A stretch of DNA of 64,000 nucleotides from the NCBI GenBank assembly GCA_039621445.1, contig CP154954.1, forward strand, positions 9,116,634-9,180,633, written 5' to 3'. The stretch is from Euglena gracilis. Lineage: Eukaryota > Euglenida > Euglenophyceae > Euglenales. Below the pieces are notes generated by a model that was not told the DNA's origin, searched no databases, and saw only the letters and a list, made by a program, of their open reading frames with translations. Below are positions 19,480 through 29,062 of the stretch, piece after piece. The position numbers and the translations under genes are program-made. How positions within the stretch are numbered: position 1 is the stretch's first letter; each line of letters begins with the position of its first letter.

Positions 19480-20005
19480 AATACCCCATAATAATCCAAA
19501 GAAAATTTGATAACGCTTTAAACTGGGGTTTCTCCTAAGGAAATTGTGAACCGATTTATTCTGTATTTGTTTCCCCTCCAATATTTTCCTGAGCAAATCA
19601 TGCAAAGGAGGGGCCACCTGGGGTGTGGCATTTTCTCCCCCCTGCAATTGGTGAACGTGCCCTTGTAGGGGCTTATTTTCAGGCAGGGGGTTCCTGGCAC
19701 TTTCATCTTTATTAATTGGGGCCACCATGTGGCTGAATACGAAATGGGGGTGACAAATAAAACTTTAGACTGGGGAAACATTCTCAAGCGTCGGAGAAAT
19801 TTCTGAATGATTGACCAAGGGGGGTTTGCATAAAGTCCCCCCGTGTGGACATGTGGCCATGTGGACATGTGGACATCCCATGTGGACATGTGGACATAAA
19901 GTCCCAGGGGACATTGGAGGGCATCCACTGCCCTGGCCTCACAGTGGGACCATCTGGCTACAAAATTGGGCAGTTTTTTGTTGCCTGGGGAGGCAAATAA
20001 AAAAT
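19480..20005 (-). pseudogene. DIRS-like retroelement fragment C (methyltransferase domain)
   Basis: On the - strand NKKLPNFVARW, DALQCPLGL, LYANPPWSII, TWWPQLIK and GTFTNCRGE align with the methyltransferase part and the start of the recombinase region of elements A and B (NKKFPKFVCRY, DALKADL, VYANPPWSII, SWWRQL, GLFTNCWGE). The NPPW motif of adenine-type methyltransferases is kept. A short direct-repeat array (ATGTGGACA units, about 19844-19900) has expanded inside the domain. The fragment is more diverged than A and B and lacks RT. Confidence 0.75.
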
Positions 20006-20009
20006 TGGT

Positions 20010-20751
20010 TCGGCTCAAAACAAGAATGTTGAGGGGGACGAAAACTCGGGGAGGAGCAAAGAAATTCGGGGAGGACAGACAACTTCGTACTCCCTCGAGG
20101 AAAACCGACAAGGGAGGAAGGGACACCGAGGGCGAAGCACAAAGACCTTGTGACCCGAGGTGTCTCTGTTGAAAACGCAGATTGGGTTGGCAAATGGGGA
20201 GGAAAAAAACAGCCAGAATTTTGATTGACACAGGAGCTGAGGCAAACCTCATTCGACAAAGGTCGATAGGGGACCACCCAATGTATCATGCCAAGAACCC
20301 GTTAAGGTTTGAAACTGCCAAAGGGCAAACGTTGGCGGGGGGTGAGCAGATGTGTTAAGGTGAAAATGATCCTTCAACAAAACTTGAATGAGGAAAGGGT
20401 CGGTGTGTCGGTGGGGTATGAAGTTGAGTTTTATGAGGCAAATACCAAAGTTGATGCAATTCTTTCTTATCCTTGGTTGGCGGAGGCAAAACTGGGAGTT
20501 TTTCCACACCACAAGGCGTTGGTGAAAGACAGCCCCGACCTGATTTTTTTTCGCGGTGAAGAAAGACGGAGGAATCCGCAAAAATTCCGGATGAGACAAA
20601 TTTTTCGGTGGACAATGCGACTGCGGAGGACGGGCCTTCGTTTGGGTTGAAAAAACGTGGTCGTTGTTTGCCATTGGAGGGGTTTGGCCAGGAACTGCAA
20701 TTTTTGAGTGATGAGGACCAAAGGGAGGTTGCCACAACTTTGGAGGGAAGT
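20010..20751 (+). pseudogene. Gypsy protease fragment related to element 1
   Basis: DTGAEANLIRQ, NPLRFETAKGQTLAGG and VEFYEANTKVDAILSYPWL match the element 1 protease (DTGAEVNLIRQ, HPLRFETADGQALSGG, VDAILSYPWL) at the protein level, across frameshifts. The fragment is followed directly by the broken end of DIRS A at 20752, so one of the two inserted into or recombined with the other. Confidence 0.75.
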
Positions 20752-21321
20752 GAATTGCCACCCTTTCCTTTGCAATAAAATGAAATTTTTTTCTCCCACG
20801 AAACTGATTTTTCGCTGTGTCCTTGCTAAGTCAACCCCCCTGTGAAGGGCCAACAGCCTCCAACAGATGATGAGTCTGTTTCTGAGCTCTTTCACAGATA
20901 GGTCTGAGAGGGGTTTGGATTTCCTTATGATGTTTTCTAAGAAATCAGTGGGGTCCCAAAAATGGGGGTACTTGCAGACATTGGAATTCCATTTCCTTTT
21001 CAATGGTGACAAAAGAGGGGAAAACCTCAATGACCCAAACCCTGGGAGTAATAAAACTGCTGCATATGCATTTCGTGCAGTGTTGAGGCTGTGGGCAGCC
21101 AGATCAAGGATGGCCTCGGCCATCTTGTGGACTGTGCAGTCCTGCAGGGGCACCCCTTTGTGCAGCAATTGGCCCATCAAAGGTCTGAAGTCTGAGTCAT
21201 ATCTTTTGACATTTCCCAGATTTTTTATGTAAGTATCGATACTGGACATCGAAACTTTCTGGGATTGTAATATTTGCCTGACACAATCAAGCAGGCCAAA
21301 TTTCACCTTGGGGGGGGGCAT
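20752..21321 (-). pseudogene. Tyrosine recombinase of DIRS A, truncated
   Basis: LLDCVRQILQSQKVSMSSID, NAYAAVLLLPGFGSL and LLALHRGVDLARTQ (first catalytic Arg) match element B. Translation after GWQF changes to unrelated sequence at 20752, so the HxxR motif and the nucleophilic Tyr are lost. It starts at ATG 21321, directly after the pol TAG (21322-21324) and in the same frame. The downstream frame to 20467 is not part of the recombinase. Confidence 0.82.
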
Positions 21322-23928
21322 CTACTCCCCCCAGCAGTTGGTGAACAGACCCCACTGGGGGGGTACTGGCAAAACCTTGCTGCCTGGCTGCCTGATTGAC
21401 ATTAATTGGCGCCACCATGATGTCGAAGCCAAGTGGGGTACGATCAACAGACAAATTAGGTCTGGGTTTAACATTAATCCCTGAACCCATTGGGGAATGA
21501 TGCTCCAGGGGGGGTTTGCATAAACTGGGGGGAGGCCCATCAAATCTGCCTTCAAGGCATCCACCAGCAAAGCCCCTTGGTGGGGGTACCGACAAACAAA
21601 CTTGGGGAATTTTTTGTTGCTGGGTGTGCAAAACATGTCCACCTCTGGGGTGATTTCCTTTCTGAAAAACTGAACAATTTGGTGAAAGATGTTTAGGTTT
21701 AGGGTATAATCCCCTGGGTCCTTTTGCTCCCTGGTCAGGGAGTCTGCCAATTGCTCCTTTGTGGGAACCCAAACCACCTGCAAATTGATTTGCTTTTCTT
21801 GGCAATGATACAGCAGGGGTTTTAAGATGGAATTTAGGTATGGCTTTTTGCCTCCCCATTTTGTTAAATAACTTACAGCCACCTGGCTGTCCACGTGGAG
21901 CACAATTGTTTGTTTTGGTTTGGCTAGTGCCTTTACTGTTTCCACTGCCGCTTGTAATTCTTTTTGATTTATGTGAAGGACACGCAGGTCCCTCCAAAAA
22001 TCCTGCACCTTTTGGCCTGAAGCTTTGTCCAGCCCCCCCCACTGCCAGGTGCTGCTGTCCGAAAAGAGCTCCTGAGAGGCCTGGGACTGAAATGCCCTGC
22101 CCACACCTGGCTGTAAAAAGGCTTTTAACTCCACAATTTGATCCTTGACCCCCTGGGGAATGGTCAGGGTGTGGTCCCAACCCCACTTTGTGTGCAAATC
22201 CACCATTTTGCAAAGTTGATCCGTCAGAATTCTGAGAAATGGCATTGAAACTAAATAGCTTCTGACTTGTCCCACAATAGAGCTGAGTTTTCTGCAGCTC
22301 ATTTTCTGTGCTGTGAGCACTTTGCCTAGCTCCTTTCTTAAGGATTTTAGTTTTTCCTGAGGAATTTGCAATTGGCCTTTTTTCAAATTGATCCATTGGC
22401 CCAAATTTTTTATTTCCTGTGTGGGTTCCAGACAGGATTTAGGGAGGTTTAATCTGAAACCTGCCAGTAAAAGGTCTGTTTTTACTTCTGCCAAATGTTG
22501 GGCTGCTGTCTTTTTGCTGGGGGCTAACAGCAAAATGTCGTCCAGGTAGATGAAAACTACCTTGCCTTCCTTTCTCCATTTTCTTTCCCAGACTCTCATA
22601 AGAGTCATAAATTTTTGTGGCAGGCTGCTTATACCAAAGCATGCAGCTTGAAATTGCCACGTTTCCCCCCCCACCTGCATGCACACATGTTTTTTCAGAC
22701 TGCTGTGCAGTTTTAAGTGGAAATATGCATCTTTCAGGTCTATTTTTCCACAGAACCAACCTTTTCTTAGATATGGGAAGATGTTTCCCATGTGTTCCAA
22801 TCTGAATTTCTGGGGGGTGAAATGGAGATTTAACTGTCGACAATCTGAAATCAGTCTTTCCTTGGTCTTTTCCCCTTCCTTTTTGGAAATGATAAAATAA
22901 GGGACAAAATGTTTTGCCTCCTGTGGGGTGATTTGCCTGGTTGCCCCTGCACATTCGTATTCTCTCAGAATTTTCTGGGCAGTCCTTATTTCTTGGGGAG
23001 TTTTGAAGGGAACTTTTAAGGACATCTGAGGGGGGAGGGGAAGATCTGCCCTGACCCCTTCCCTTATCAGGTTTAATACCTCTGTGCTGGCTCCTGCCTC
23101 GACCCAATGGGGAATGCTGGCCTGCAGGGCCCTGTAGGGGGGCACCCCTGGGTGTAATGTGTCTGGGGATTCCAAAGGCCCCATCACTGGGGTCCTTCCC
23201 CCTGGCTGCCCTATCACTGGGGTCAGCTCTGGCTGCCCCATCACTGGGGTCACCTCTGGCCCTGCCATAGGGCTGCTCAAAGACAGGCTTTCCCCCTGTG
23301 TTTGAAAGATGGGGGAAGGTCTGTGTCTGCAGTGGGGGGGTACATATAAGGCTGGGCTGATTATCTTCTGGGGGGGGCTTGTCTGAGCCAATCTTGGCCC
23401 CCCCCCCAAGGGCTGTGGTCTTGAATGCATTGGCCTCCCATGGCCACCTGATTTTGATTGAAATGGCCTCCATTGGCCTTGATATTTTCCCCCTGGCCTC
23501 CATTGGCCTCTTGGATATAATGACCTCCATTGGCCTTCCCCTGAAAGGGGGGCTGCTTGCTTGGATGGGCAGCTCCTGAGGGGTTTATGTTTGAGAGAGC
23601 TGTGGGGTAAGTTGGACATACCTTTCCCCAGTGGGATCTGTCCAGGTTTGGACACAGGCTGCCATAGCCTTGCACTTGGGCCCACTGCCCTCTTGGATGA
23701 TGGCTGCCATAGCCCTGATTCTGGGCCCCAGGCCCTGTCCAATGATGGCTGCCATAGCCTTGATTTTGATTTGAATCCTTTGGATTTCTGATATTTCTTG
23801 AGAGGCTGCCATAGCCTTTGCTTTTTCCCCTGGAAGGGGGGGGGGACATAGAAAAAGGGGAGGAGTCTGTTGGACCTGTGATGGTCTTCCCCTTCTGTCT
23901 TCTTGTCCTCCTGACCACAGTTGTCCAT
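21322..23928 (-). CDS. DIRS A Gag C-part / RT / RNase H / methyltransferase
   Basis: A long open frame. Residues 1-290 are a low-complexity gag region with RLWQP repeats (from GGCTATGGCAGCC units). RT begins near SIPHWVEAGAS and has LISDCRQLN, GKIDLKDAYFHL (first Asp), FGISSLPQKFM and FIYLDDILLL (catalytic YLDD). RNase H carries FSDSSTWQWGG, INQKELQA, LHVDSQVAVSYL and PTKEQLADSLTR. The end has the DIRS methyltransferase core VDMFCTPSNKKFP, DALKADL and VYANPPWSII. Unlike B, no frameshift separates gag from RT here. It closes with TAG, then ATG of the recombinase. Confidence 0.85.
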   Translation of the reverse strand: MDNCGQEDKKTEGEDHHRSNRLLPFFYVPPPFQGKKQRLWQPLKKYQKSKGFKSKSRLWQPSLDRAWGPESGLWQPSSKRAVGPSARLWQPVSKPGQIPLGKGMSNLPHSSLKHKPLRSCPSKQAAPLSGEGQWRSLYPRGQWRPGGKYQGQWRPFQSKSGGHGRPMHSRPQPLGGGPRLAQTSPPQKIISPALYVPPHCRHRPSPIFQTQGESLSLSSPMAGPEVTPVMGQPELTPVIGQPGGRTPVMGPLESPDTLHPGVPPYRALQASIPHWVEAGASTEVLNLIREGVRADLPLPPQMSLKVPFKTPQEIRTAQKILREYECAGATRQITPQEAKHFVPYFIISKKEGEKTKERLISDCRQLNLHFTPQKFRLEHMGNIFPYLRKGWFCGKIDLKDAYFHLKLHSSLKKHVCMQVGGETWQFQAACFGISSLPQKFMTLMRVWERKWRKEGKVVFIYLDDILLLAPSKKTAAQHLAEVKTDLLLAGFRLNLPKSCLEPTQEIKNLGQWINLKKGQLQIPQEKLKSLRKELGKVLTAQKMSCRKLSSIVGQVRSYLVSMPFLRILTDQLCKMVDLHTKWGWDHTLTIPQGVKDQIVELKAFLQPGVGRAFQSQASQELFSDSSTWQWGGLDKASGQKVQDFWRDLRVLHINQKELQAAVETVKALAKPKQTIVLHVDSQVAVSYLTKWGGKKPYLNSILKPLLYHCQEKQINLQVVWVPTKEQLADSLTREQKDPGDYTLNLNIFHQIVQFFRKEITPEVDMFCTPSNKKFPKFVCRYPHQGALLVDALKADLMGLPPVYANPPWSIIPQWVQGLMLNPDLICLLIVPHLASTSWWRQLMSIRQPGSKVLPVPPQWGLFTNCWGE

Positions 23929-24277
23929 GTTCCATGGCCATTCTCATGTTGAGAGGGGGATTTTTAAATCGCTGATGGTCTGGGGGGTGGGGGGTTGCGA
24001 TGGCCACGGACCGGTGTGCTGCTGCCGCCCCTCCAGCTTCTGCAGCTGCTGCTGTGTCTCCACCTTCCCCAGCTTCAGCTGACTTCTTGGAAGTTCTTTG
24101 AAGTTCTGCTTGAAATTCAGAGTTTCTTTGAAATTCATTATTCATGGAAGTCCAGTTGTTGATCTCTGTTGTGGCAATTGCAATACTTTTGGGAATAATT
24201 GGAGTTGAACTCGAAGAGTTGAATTCTTCCGTCAGGAAGTTGAAGTTCCGAAAAAATTCGGTCCACCAGTTGGTCAA
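23585..24277 (-). pseudogene. DIRS A Gag N-terminal part
   Basis: Gln, Glu and Asn-rich start (NEFQRNSEFQAELQRTSKK, then GGAAAAHRSVAIATP) matches the B gag start. It then passes into the repeat region in a frame different from the one joined to RT, so one small indel near 23950 separates them. No zinc knuckle is seen. Confidence 0.6.
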
Positions 24278-24379
24278 AGTGATGGTCTTCGGGAAAGTAG
24301 TACTCCTCGTAAAATAATTCCACTTGAACTCGTAAAAGTAAAACTCTTTCTCCTTGAGGTCGAAGGGCAGAAATAAGAA

Positions 24380-24500
24380 TCAGCCAACTCCGGCAACAAA
24401 AAGCAGTAAGAAGCACCCCCCGCGCACGCACAAACACAAAACAGAACAGCCGGCAAGGAAAGCAGGACCTCACCACCTCGCAGTGCGGAGCCCGACTGGT
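24380..24500 (-). repeat. Terminal repeat of DIRS A
   Basis: Nearly the same as the left end of element B (37136-37257) in inverse orientation: CTCGCAGTGCGGAGCCCGA at the tip, then CAGGACCTCACC, CGGCAAGGAAAGCAGGA and GCACGCACAAACAC. Confidence 0.85.
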
Positions 24501-24632
24501 CCAAAGAATTGTGACCCCAAGTACGTTTAAGGGGGCGGACGCAGGAGTTCATGCCGGCTCTCCTGAAGAAGAGGGAGGAAATAAAGATCCTACACCGCCG
24601 GAGGCCAATCCCAGGGTTCCCGTCGCGGCGGG

Positions 24633-24640
24633 GTTGGCGT
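24633..24640. other. 8-bp target-site duplication GTTGGCGT of the hAT-like MITE, left copy
   Basis: Identical to 42256-42263 on the other side of the nested block, 17.6 kb away. Eight bases is diagnostic for the hAT superfamily. Confidence 0.9.
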
Positions 24641-24930
24641 CAGGGAATTTCTTAAGCCGGAGGGTACCCTACCCCCCGGGGGGGGGGTCCAGCCAGCCAG
24701 CAGCTCAAATCCAGCCAGCAGCCCAAATTCGTGCTGGGAGCCCCCACCCCCCCCGGGGGTCGACTGAAATAAAGTCGGGTCCAGCCCGGCCGGAGGCCGG
24801 GCCAGCCGGCCGAAGGCCGGGCCTGCCGGCCGCAGGCTGGCCAGCCAACTGGGCTGCCCAGCTCACCTATCCCTGCATTTTTTCTCCTCACCACAGTTTC
24901 CTCCATCACAGCCCTCCAGCCTTGACCTAG
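24641..24930 (+). mobile_element. hAT-like MITE, left half (interrupted)
   Basis: Starts CAGGGAATTTCTTAA. The right half, 42055-42255, ends with the inverse TTAAGAAATTCCCTG. The interior is made of CCGG-rich foldback pieces (GCCGGCCGAAGGCCGGG type). The halves together (about 490 bp) match 56229-56717 in inverse orientation. No transposase is encoded. It was split by gypsy element 3 at CTAG. Confidence 0.88.
24927..24930. other. Target-site duplication CTAG of gypsy element 3, left copy
   Basis: CTAG before TGTTAAG is repeated at 42055-42058 after AACA. The uninterrupted MITE at 56229-56717 has a single CTAG (in GGAGCTAGATCAAG, about 56450) at the corresponding point, which confirms the site. 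Confidence 0.9.
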
Positions 24931-26061
24931 TGTTAAGTCCTAAGGCGGAGGGACCTTCGGTACCTCCGTTTCCCCTAGGTTGCGTAGGATCGATTAACCT
25001 ATCCGGCCTCGCATCCCCTCTTGCCTGAACCCAGCCACCCATTTCTAGATCCTCCTCCCCAACCCAGATCCCTTTTTTCTGGCAACCCAGCACACCGCCA
25101 TAAGGAGGTGTCGCTCCTCCCGCCGGCGCTTCTTCCCCATTTCTTTTGCCCTCTTGCGCATTTCCTTTTTTAATTGGAATTCCATTCCCTAAAATTAAAG
25201 AAACAATTGCACAAAAAGTGGAGGACATTGAAGAAAGTACTTGCGGGGTTGTTCGAGGTGCGAGGGTAGGCGCGACGTGCACTTCAGGCTTGTCAACACC
25301 CAAAACTTGAGAATCCCAATAGTATTGTCAAGTAACCACAAAGATAAACCACAACAATCAGATCCACAGATTGAATTGGCAATAATCAATTGATCCAATG
25401 ATGTGGCCCAAAAGAAGACCCACCTGAGATTAGAAAGGGGGGGAGTAGGCACAACCCTTTCCTACCGCGCTGATTGCGCGCTTTTCTGGGTTATCTTCCC
25501 CACACCCATCCCAGGTATGCGCGCCCGGCTCCCTGCCGGGCGCTCACCACCACGCTCCCCAAGGCATGGTGTATTCAAACCCCCAGGTCCATAACCCTTT
25601 GCGCTCACACTTCCCCAACCCAAAATTTGGAGTTGCGTGGGCTTGCGTCCCTTCCCACACCCATTGCCGCTTTTAGCGTATAAAAATTGCCCCTTGCCTC
25701 AAAAAATGGCGCATGGGTCCAAGCGGCGCCTTGGGCGTCTAAGGGAAGTATTGGGTAAAGGACCAAACTGATGTCGGAGAGAAAAAAGGGGGGGGCGTCC
25801 GTCTTGCGCTCCCCCTAAAAAAACCAAAAATACGCTTTGCCGACCAATCAAAATATGACCTCCGCCCTTCACCTTGGGGGGGGGGGGTTGGTCGACTCCG
25901 CACAAGTCAATCCGCGGGCTTAGCCTTCTCCCCCACCAAAAAACCACTCCTTTCCCTCACAAGTGGTCGAGGGGATTCACCACCCGGGTTATTTCCCATT
26001 CAACCGACCGCTCGGCACGGCCGGCGTCCCAAAGGGCAAAAATACACCTCCGGTCCCAACA
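24931..26061 (-). repeat. 3' LTR of element 3 (uninterrupted)
   Basis: 1131 bp, TGTTAAGTCC...GGTCCCAACA. It matches 36282-37135 joined to 41777-42054, which shows both the LTR extent and the DIRS insertion point (after GTCGGAGAGAAA, 25784/25785). A TATAAAAA lies at about 25679 on the + strand, antisense to the element. Confidence 0.93.
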
Positions 26062-26070
26062 CCCCCCTAC
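26062..26070 (-). other. Polypurine tract of element 3
   Basis: The - strand reads GTAGGGGGG directly upstream of the 3' LTR. Short, but of the right composition and position. Confidence 0.6.
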
Positions 26071-27374
26071 TCAAGAGATTTGCCCGCAAATCTCCGATTG
26101 CCAGTCCCTTTCCTCAAAAAAAGGGAGACCGGAGGGTGTCCAACCGAAAAGGTTTCCTAAACAAAATCTCCCGCGGAAAAAGGAGAAGAGAGGAAAAAAA
26201 AGCGGGGGGGGCGAAGGGCTCAAAGTGGTCGGCGACCCACAAAATTCCCCTCACCTCCCGAGACGTCCCCTTCCACCCACTCAAATCTTGAGGCATTCTC
26301 ACCAACCCAAGCACTCAATGGGCGTCCTCAGGGGAAGTAATAAAAAAACAAAACAAAAAAAAACCATCACGACTTCCGGAGTCGGTAAAAAAAAACCACA
26401 CGGTCGAACTAGGGCGCATGCGAGCGCCCCCGACCCTCGGTCTCCTTCTCCCCATTCGAAGAACATGGGAAGAGGTGAGGGACCCGTGCGCATTCACTCC
26501 ATCGATTCCTTCCCAAGGGAATCCGACCCGGAGTGAAAAAAGAGAAGAGGGGGGTGAACCATGGGTCGTCCATCACGCCCATGCCCTTTCCCCCTCCCGA
26601 TCACCCTTGGATTCTTCAAAGGGCTTCCACAATCGGTTACTCCCCTTCGAAAAAAATTCAAAAAAAATCGGTAAAAAGAGAAAAAAGGGGGGGGGCGGTG
26701 TGAACCATGGGTGCCCCTCCTTCACGCCCCACGTCACCACCCCCTTCCGACCACCTTTGGATCCATCAAGCGGTCGGCCTCCCAAAAATTCAGCGGAAGG
26801 ACCTGGCGGGGGGGTTCATAGGGTCCCCTTGTTCATCACCCCCCTTGCCTCAAAAATTCGCAAAAATCAGGCAAAATGGCAGGGGGGGGGTTCACAGGGT
26901 CCCACTCGCCGTTTCCTCCCCTTGCCATGGAAAATTCTGAAATTGACGAAAAATGCATGGGGGGGGGGCGTGTCGTGGGTTCCATCATCAAAATTACCCA
27001 CGCTTCGATCCCCTTCAAGACCCCACCCTTACCCATTCAAAAAATGGGTATACTTCCGACATTCCAAAAAATTCTTTGGTCCAAAAAATGAAGAAAAAAG
27101 AAAACGGGGGGGAGGGGCATGGAATTCCCTGGGACGTTCGGCCCACCTAACCCCATGCTTCCCTCGCCCACGCCACAACGGGCGGGCGCACCCGTCCCCG
27201 GGCGTCACCCGCTTGGGAACGCCGCGTACCGTTCGAGGACGTCCTCGGCGGCGATGCGACGCCTCGACCTGTGACGCAAAAAAGAAGAAAAGAGGGGGGG
27301 GCACGGAATTCCCTGGGGTGTTCCGCTAACCCCACACCACGCTCCACCCACCCTTCACACGCCACAGCCATGAC
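26071..27374 (-). repeat. 3' non-coding region of element 3 with degenerate tandem repeats
   Basis: Between the integrase stop and the PPT. Three to four imperfect units of about 150-180 bp recur at 26530-27010, each with a G-run, GTGAACCATGGGT or TTCACAGGGTCCC, a CACGCCC/CACCCCC block and an AAAAATTC tract. A second pair around GGGGCA[TC]GGAATTCCCTGGG recurs at 27110-27170 and 27295-27350. No protein domain is seen. Element 2 also carries its tandem array at this position. Confidence 0.65.
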
Positions 27375-28604
27375 TTAGGGAGAGTTCAAGAACCCCTCCC
27401 TTTGCCCAGCCAAATCCGAACGGGCGTAGGTGAGTGGAAAGGACTCCCCAAGGCTTAAGTCCCACTTACACACCTTGAGTTGATCCGCATGGACATCTAA
27501 ATGTTGCCCCCCCGAAATTTTGAGTCGGTAGCTCGAGGCTCCAACCCGCCCCACAACTTCAAATGGACCTTGCCACCATCGCTCCATTTTGTTTCCCCCA
27601 ACCGATCTTGGTTTGAGCAACCACACCCATGATCCAAGCTCGTATGGGGGGGAAGCCTTTCGACCCCGATTGATTCGGGCTTGGACCCTCGCATGTTCCT
27701 CATTCAAGAGTTTGGAAATTTTCTCCTCCAAAGTTTTCATGCGAGTCAAAAAATCATGGGCTTCGGGACAATCTTGAATGGGGGTGTAGGGCAATCCCGC
27801 CAAACTTCGATCCCTCCCAAAAACCAATTGGTAGGGGGTGTACCCCGTTGGATCGGCCAAATCGTGTTGAAGCCGCAAGGCCCGGGGTAGGGCTTCGACC
27901 CAATTCACCCTTTCCTCCATGTGTAGTTTCCTTAGGATTCCTTGGAGGATCCTTCCACACAACTCAGCCCGCCCATTTGCTTGGGGGCGGTGTGCTTGGG
28001 AATATGCCCTCCTTATTCCCAATCGACTACACATGGTCACCCAAAATTGAGACACAAATTGGGGACCCCTATCGCTGGTGATCACACTCGGAATGCCCAT
28101 TTCTCCCCAACTCCCATCAATGAAGAGATGAGCCACCCGTTCCCCGGTGAGCCCTTTCTCAACACTTGGCCGAGCCACCATCCAACCGGTCAAACGGTCC
28201 ACACACAAAACATAACAATTGAATGTGTGTCCCAACCACGTGACTTCCGGCATGGAGAAAACATCCATACACACGTGGGACCAAAAATGCTCGGGAATTG
28301 GAGTGAATTCAATGGGTCTTTTCATGGACCAATTCGGGGGTCCACACGCTTGACACACCAAACATTCTGTTTTCACCTTCTCCACCACCTTTTTCCAATT
28401 GGTGGTGGTCGGTAGAAAATATCGGCGCTCCATTTCGGTGACCAACCGATCCACGCCCAAATGCCCCATGGCAATGTGGTGCTCTCGTGTGACAACTTCC
28501 ACCCGATTTTCCGGCACACACAGCCTGTCCCCCTTGTACATTTTTCCATCAAAAATCCGAATGCCATTTGGCCACTCCTCCCCTTTGGACTTGGTTTTTT
28601 CCAA
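27375..28604 (-). CDS. Integrase of element 3
   Basis: Open over 409 residues. Zinc-binding HHIAMGHLGVDRL with CLVCQACG; D,D-E core VCMDVFSMPEV, TSDRGPQFVSQFW and HRPQANGRAELCG; then LPYTPIQDCPEA and the SH3-like part (GSWVWLLKPRS, WWQGPFEVVGRV). It ends in LAGQREGFLNSP with no chromodomain, unlike element 2. The N-terminal end (MDEDWSSLYDQSEFW) is in another frame at about 28590-28660, so there is one shift near 28610, next to a T-run. It acts in insertion of the element cDNA. Confidence 0.88.
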   Translation of the reverse strand: MEKTKSKGEEWPNGIRIFDGKMYKGDRLCVPENRVEVVTREHHIAMGHLGVDRLVTEMERRYFLPTTTNWKKVVEKVKTECLVCQACGPPNWSMKRPIEFTPIPEHFWSHVCMDVFSMPEVTWLGHTFNCYVLCVDRLTGWMVARPSVEKGLTGERVAHLFIDGSWGEMGIPSVITSDRGPQFVSQFWVTMCSRLGIRRAYSQAHRPQANGRAELCGRILQGILRKLHMEERVNWVEALPRALRLQHDLADPTGYTPYQLVFGRDRSLAGLPYTPIQDCPEAHDFLTRMKTLEEKISKLLNEEHARVQARINRGRKASPPYELGSWVWLLKPRSVGGNKMERWWQGPFEVVGRVGASSYRLKISGGQHLDVHADQLKVCKWDLSLGESFPLTYARSDLAGQREGFLNSP

Positions 28605-29062
28605 TCACTCGCCCAAAATTCGGATTGATCATACAAGCTTGACCAATCTTCATCCATCACATGTGGACGAAATTTCGACCTCCCCCCCCTCGGATCCACG
28701 GTGGTGGTGGGCTTCCGACCCGTGTCGCCGAGGGGTCTCCCCTTCCCCAACGAAGAGGGGGGGGCTCGAAAAGAGAATTTTCTGGGCTCTCCAAGGGGGG
28801 TTCCCATAATTCCGGGTCGAACCCCAACCCTTTCATCCGATGAGAATTCTCCATCACCAAGACACTCCATGGCCGAAGAACTTTCCCCTCCCACATCCTC
28901 TTCCAAGGCATCCCCTTCTCGAGAGGGAGGGGAGGGATTAGGAGAGTGAGGGGAACACACCTTCTCTCCTCCTCCTCCTCGGCACTTTCTCCTTCGTCGT
29001 CCCTCGGTCCCACCTTTGCCTCCTTTCTCGGTTGGGCTCGTGGAGGGGATTCCCGAGGGGGT
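28605..29062 (-). pseudogene. RNase H-integrase linker of element 3
   Basis: A Pro, Glu, Ser and Gly-rich low-complexity stretch between RNase H and integrase. The frame that holds DEDWSSLYDQSEFWASDWKK (28585-28670) leads into the integrase by a single-base shift, and corresponds to DWSEAYEKC in element 2. No domain is seen in the rest. Confidence 0.6.

Larger units (their letters stand above)
20752..24500 (-). mobile_element. DIRS-type retroelement A, 3' truncated
   Basis: Homologous over its whole length to element B (37136-41776) in opposite orientation. It keeps the 5' terminal repeat (24390-24500, on the + strand ending CGGAGCCCGACTGG), gag-like repeats, RT, RNase H, the methyltransferase and the first part of the tyrosine recombinase. 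Similarity to B stops at 20752 inside the recombinase, so the rest of the recombinase, the internal complementary region and the right inverted repeat are missing. Confidence 0.88.

Noticed and set aside
20467-20751. Extension of the DIRS A recombinase to 20467
   Set aside because: Past 20752 the DNA is the antisense of the gypsy protease fragment; the open frame is accidental.
21322-22396. - strand frame 21287-22396 as a gene
   Set aside because: Out-of-frame shadow of DIRS A RT/RNase H; the equivalent appears in B.
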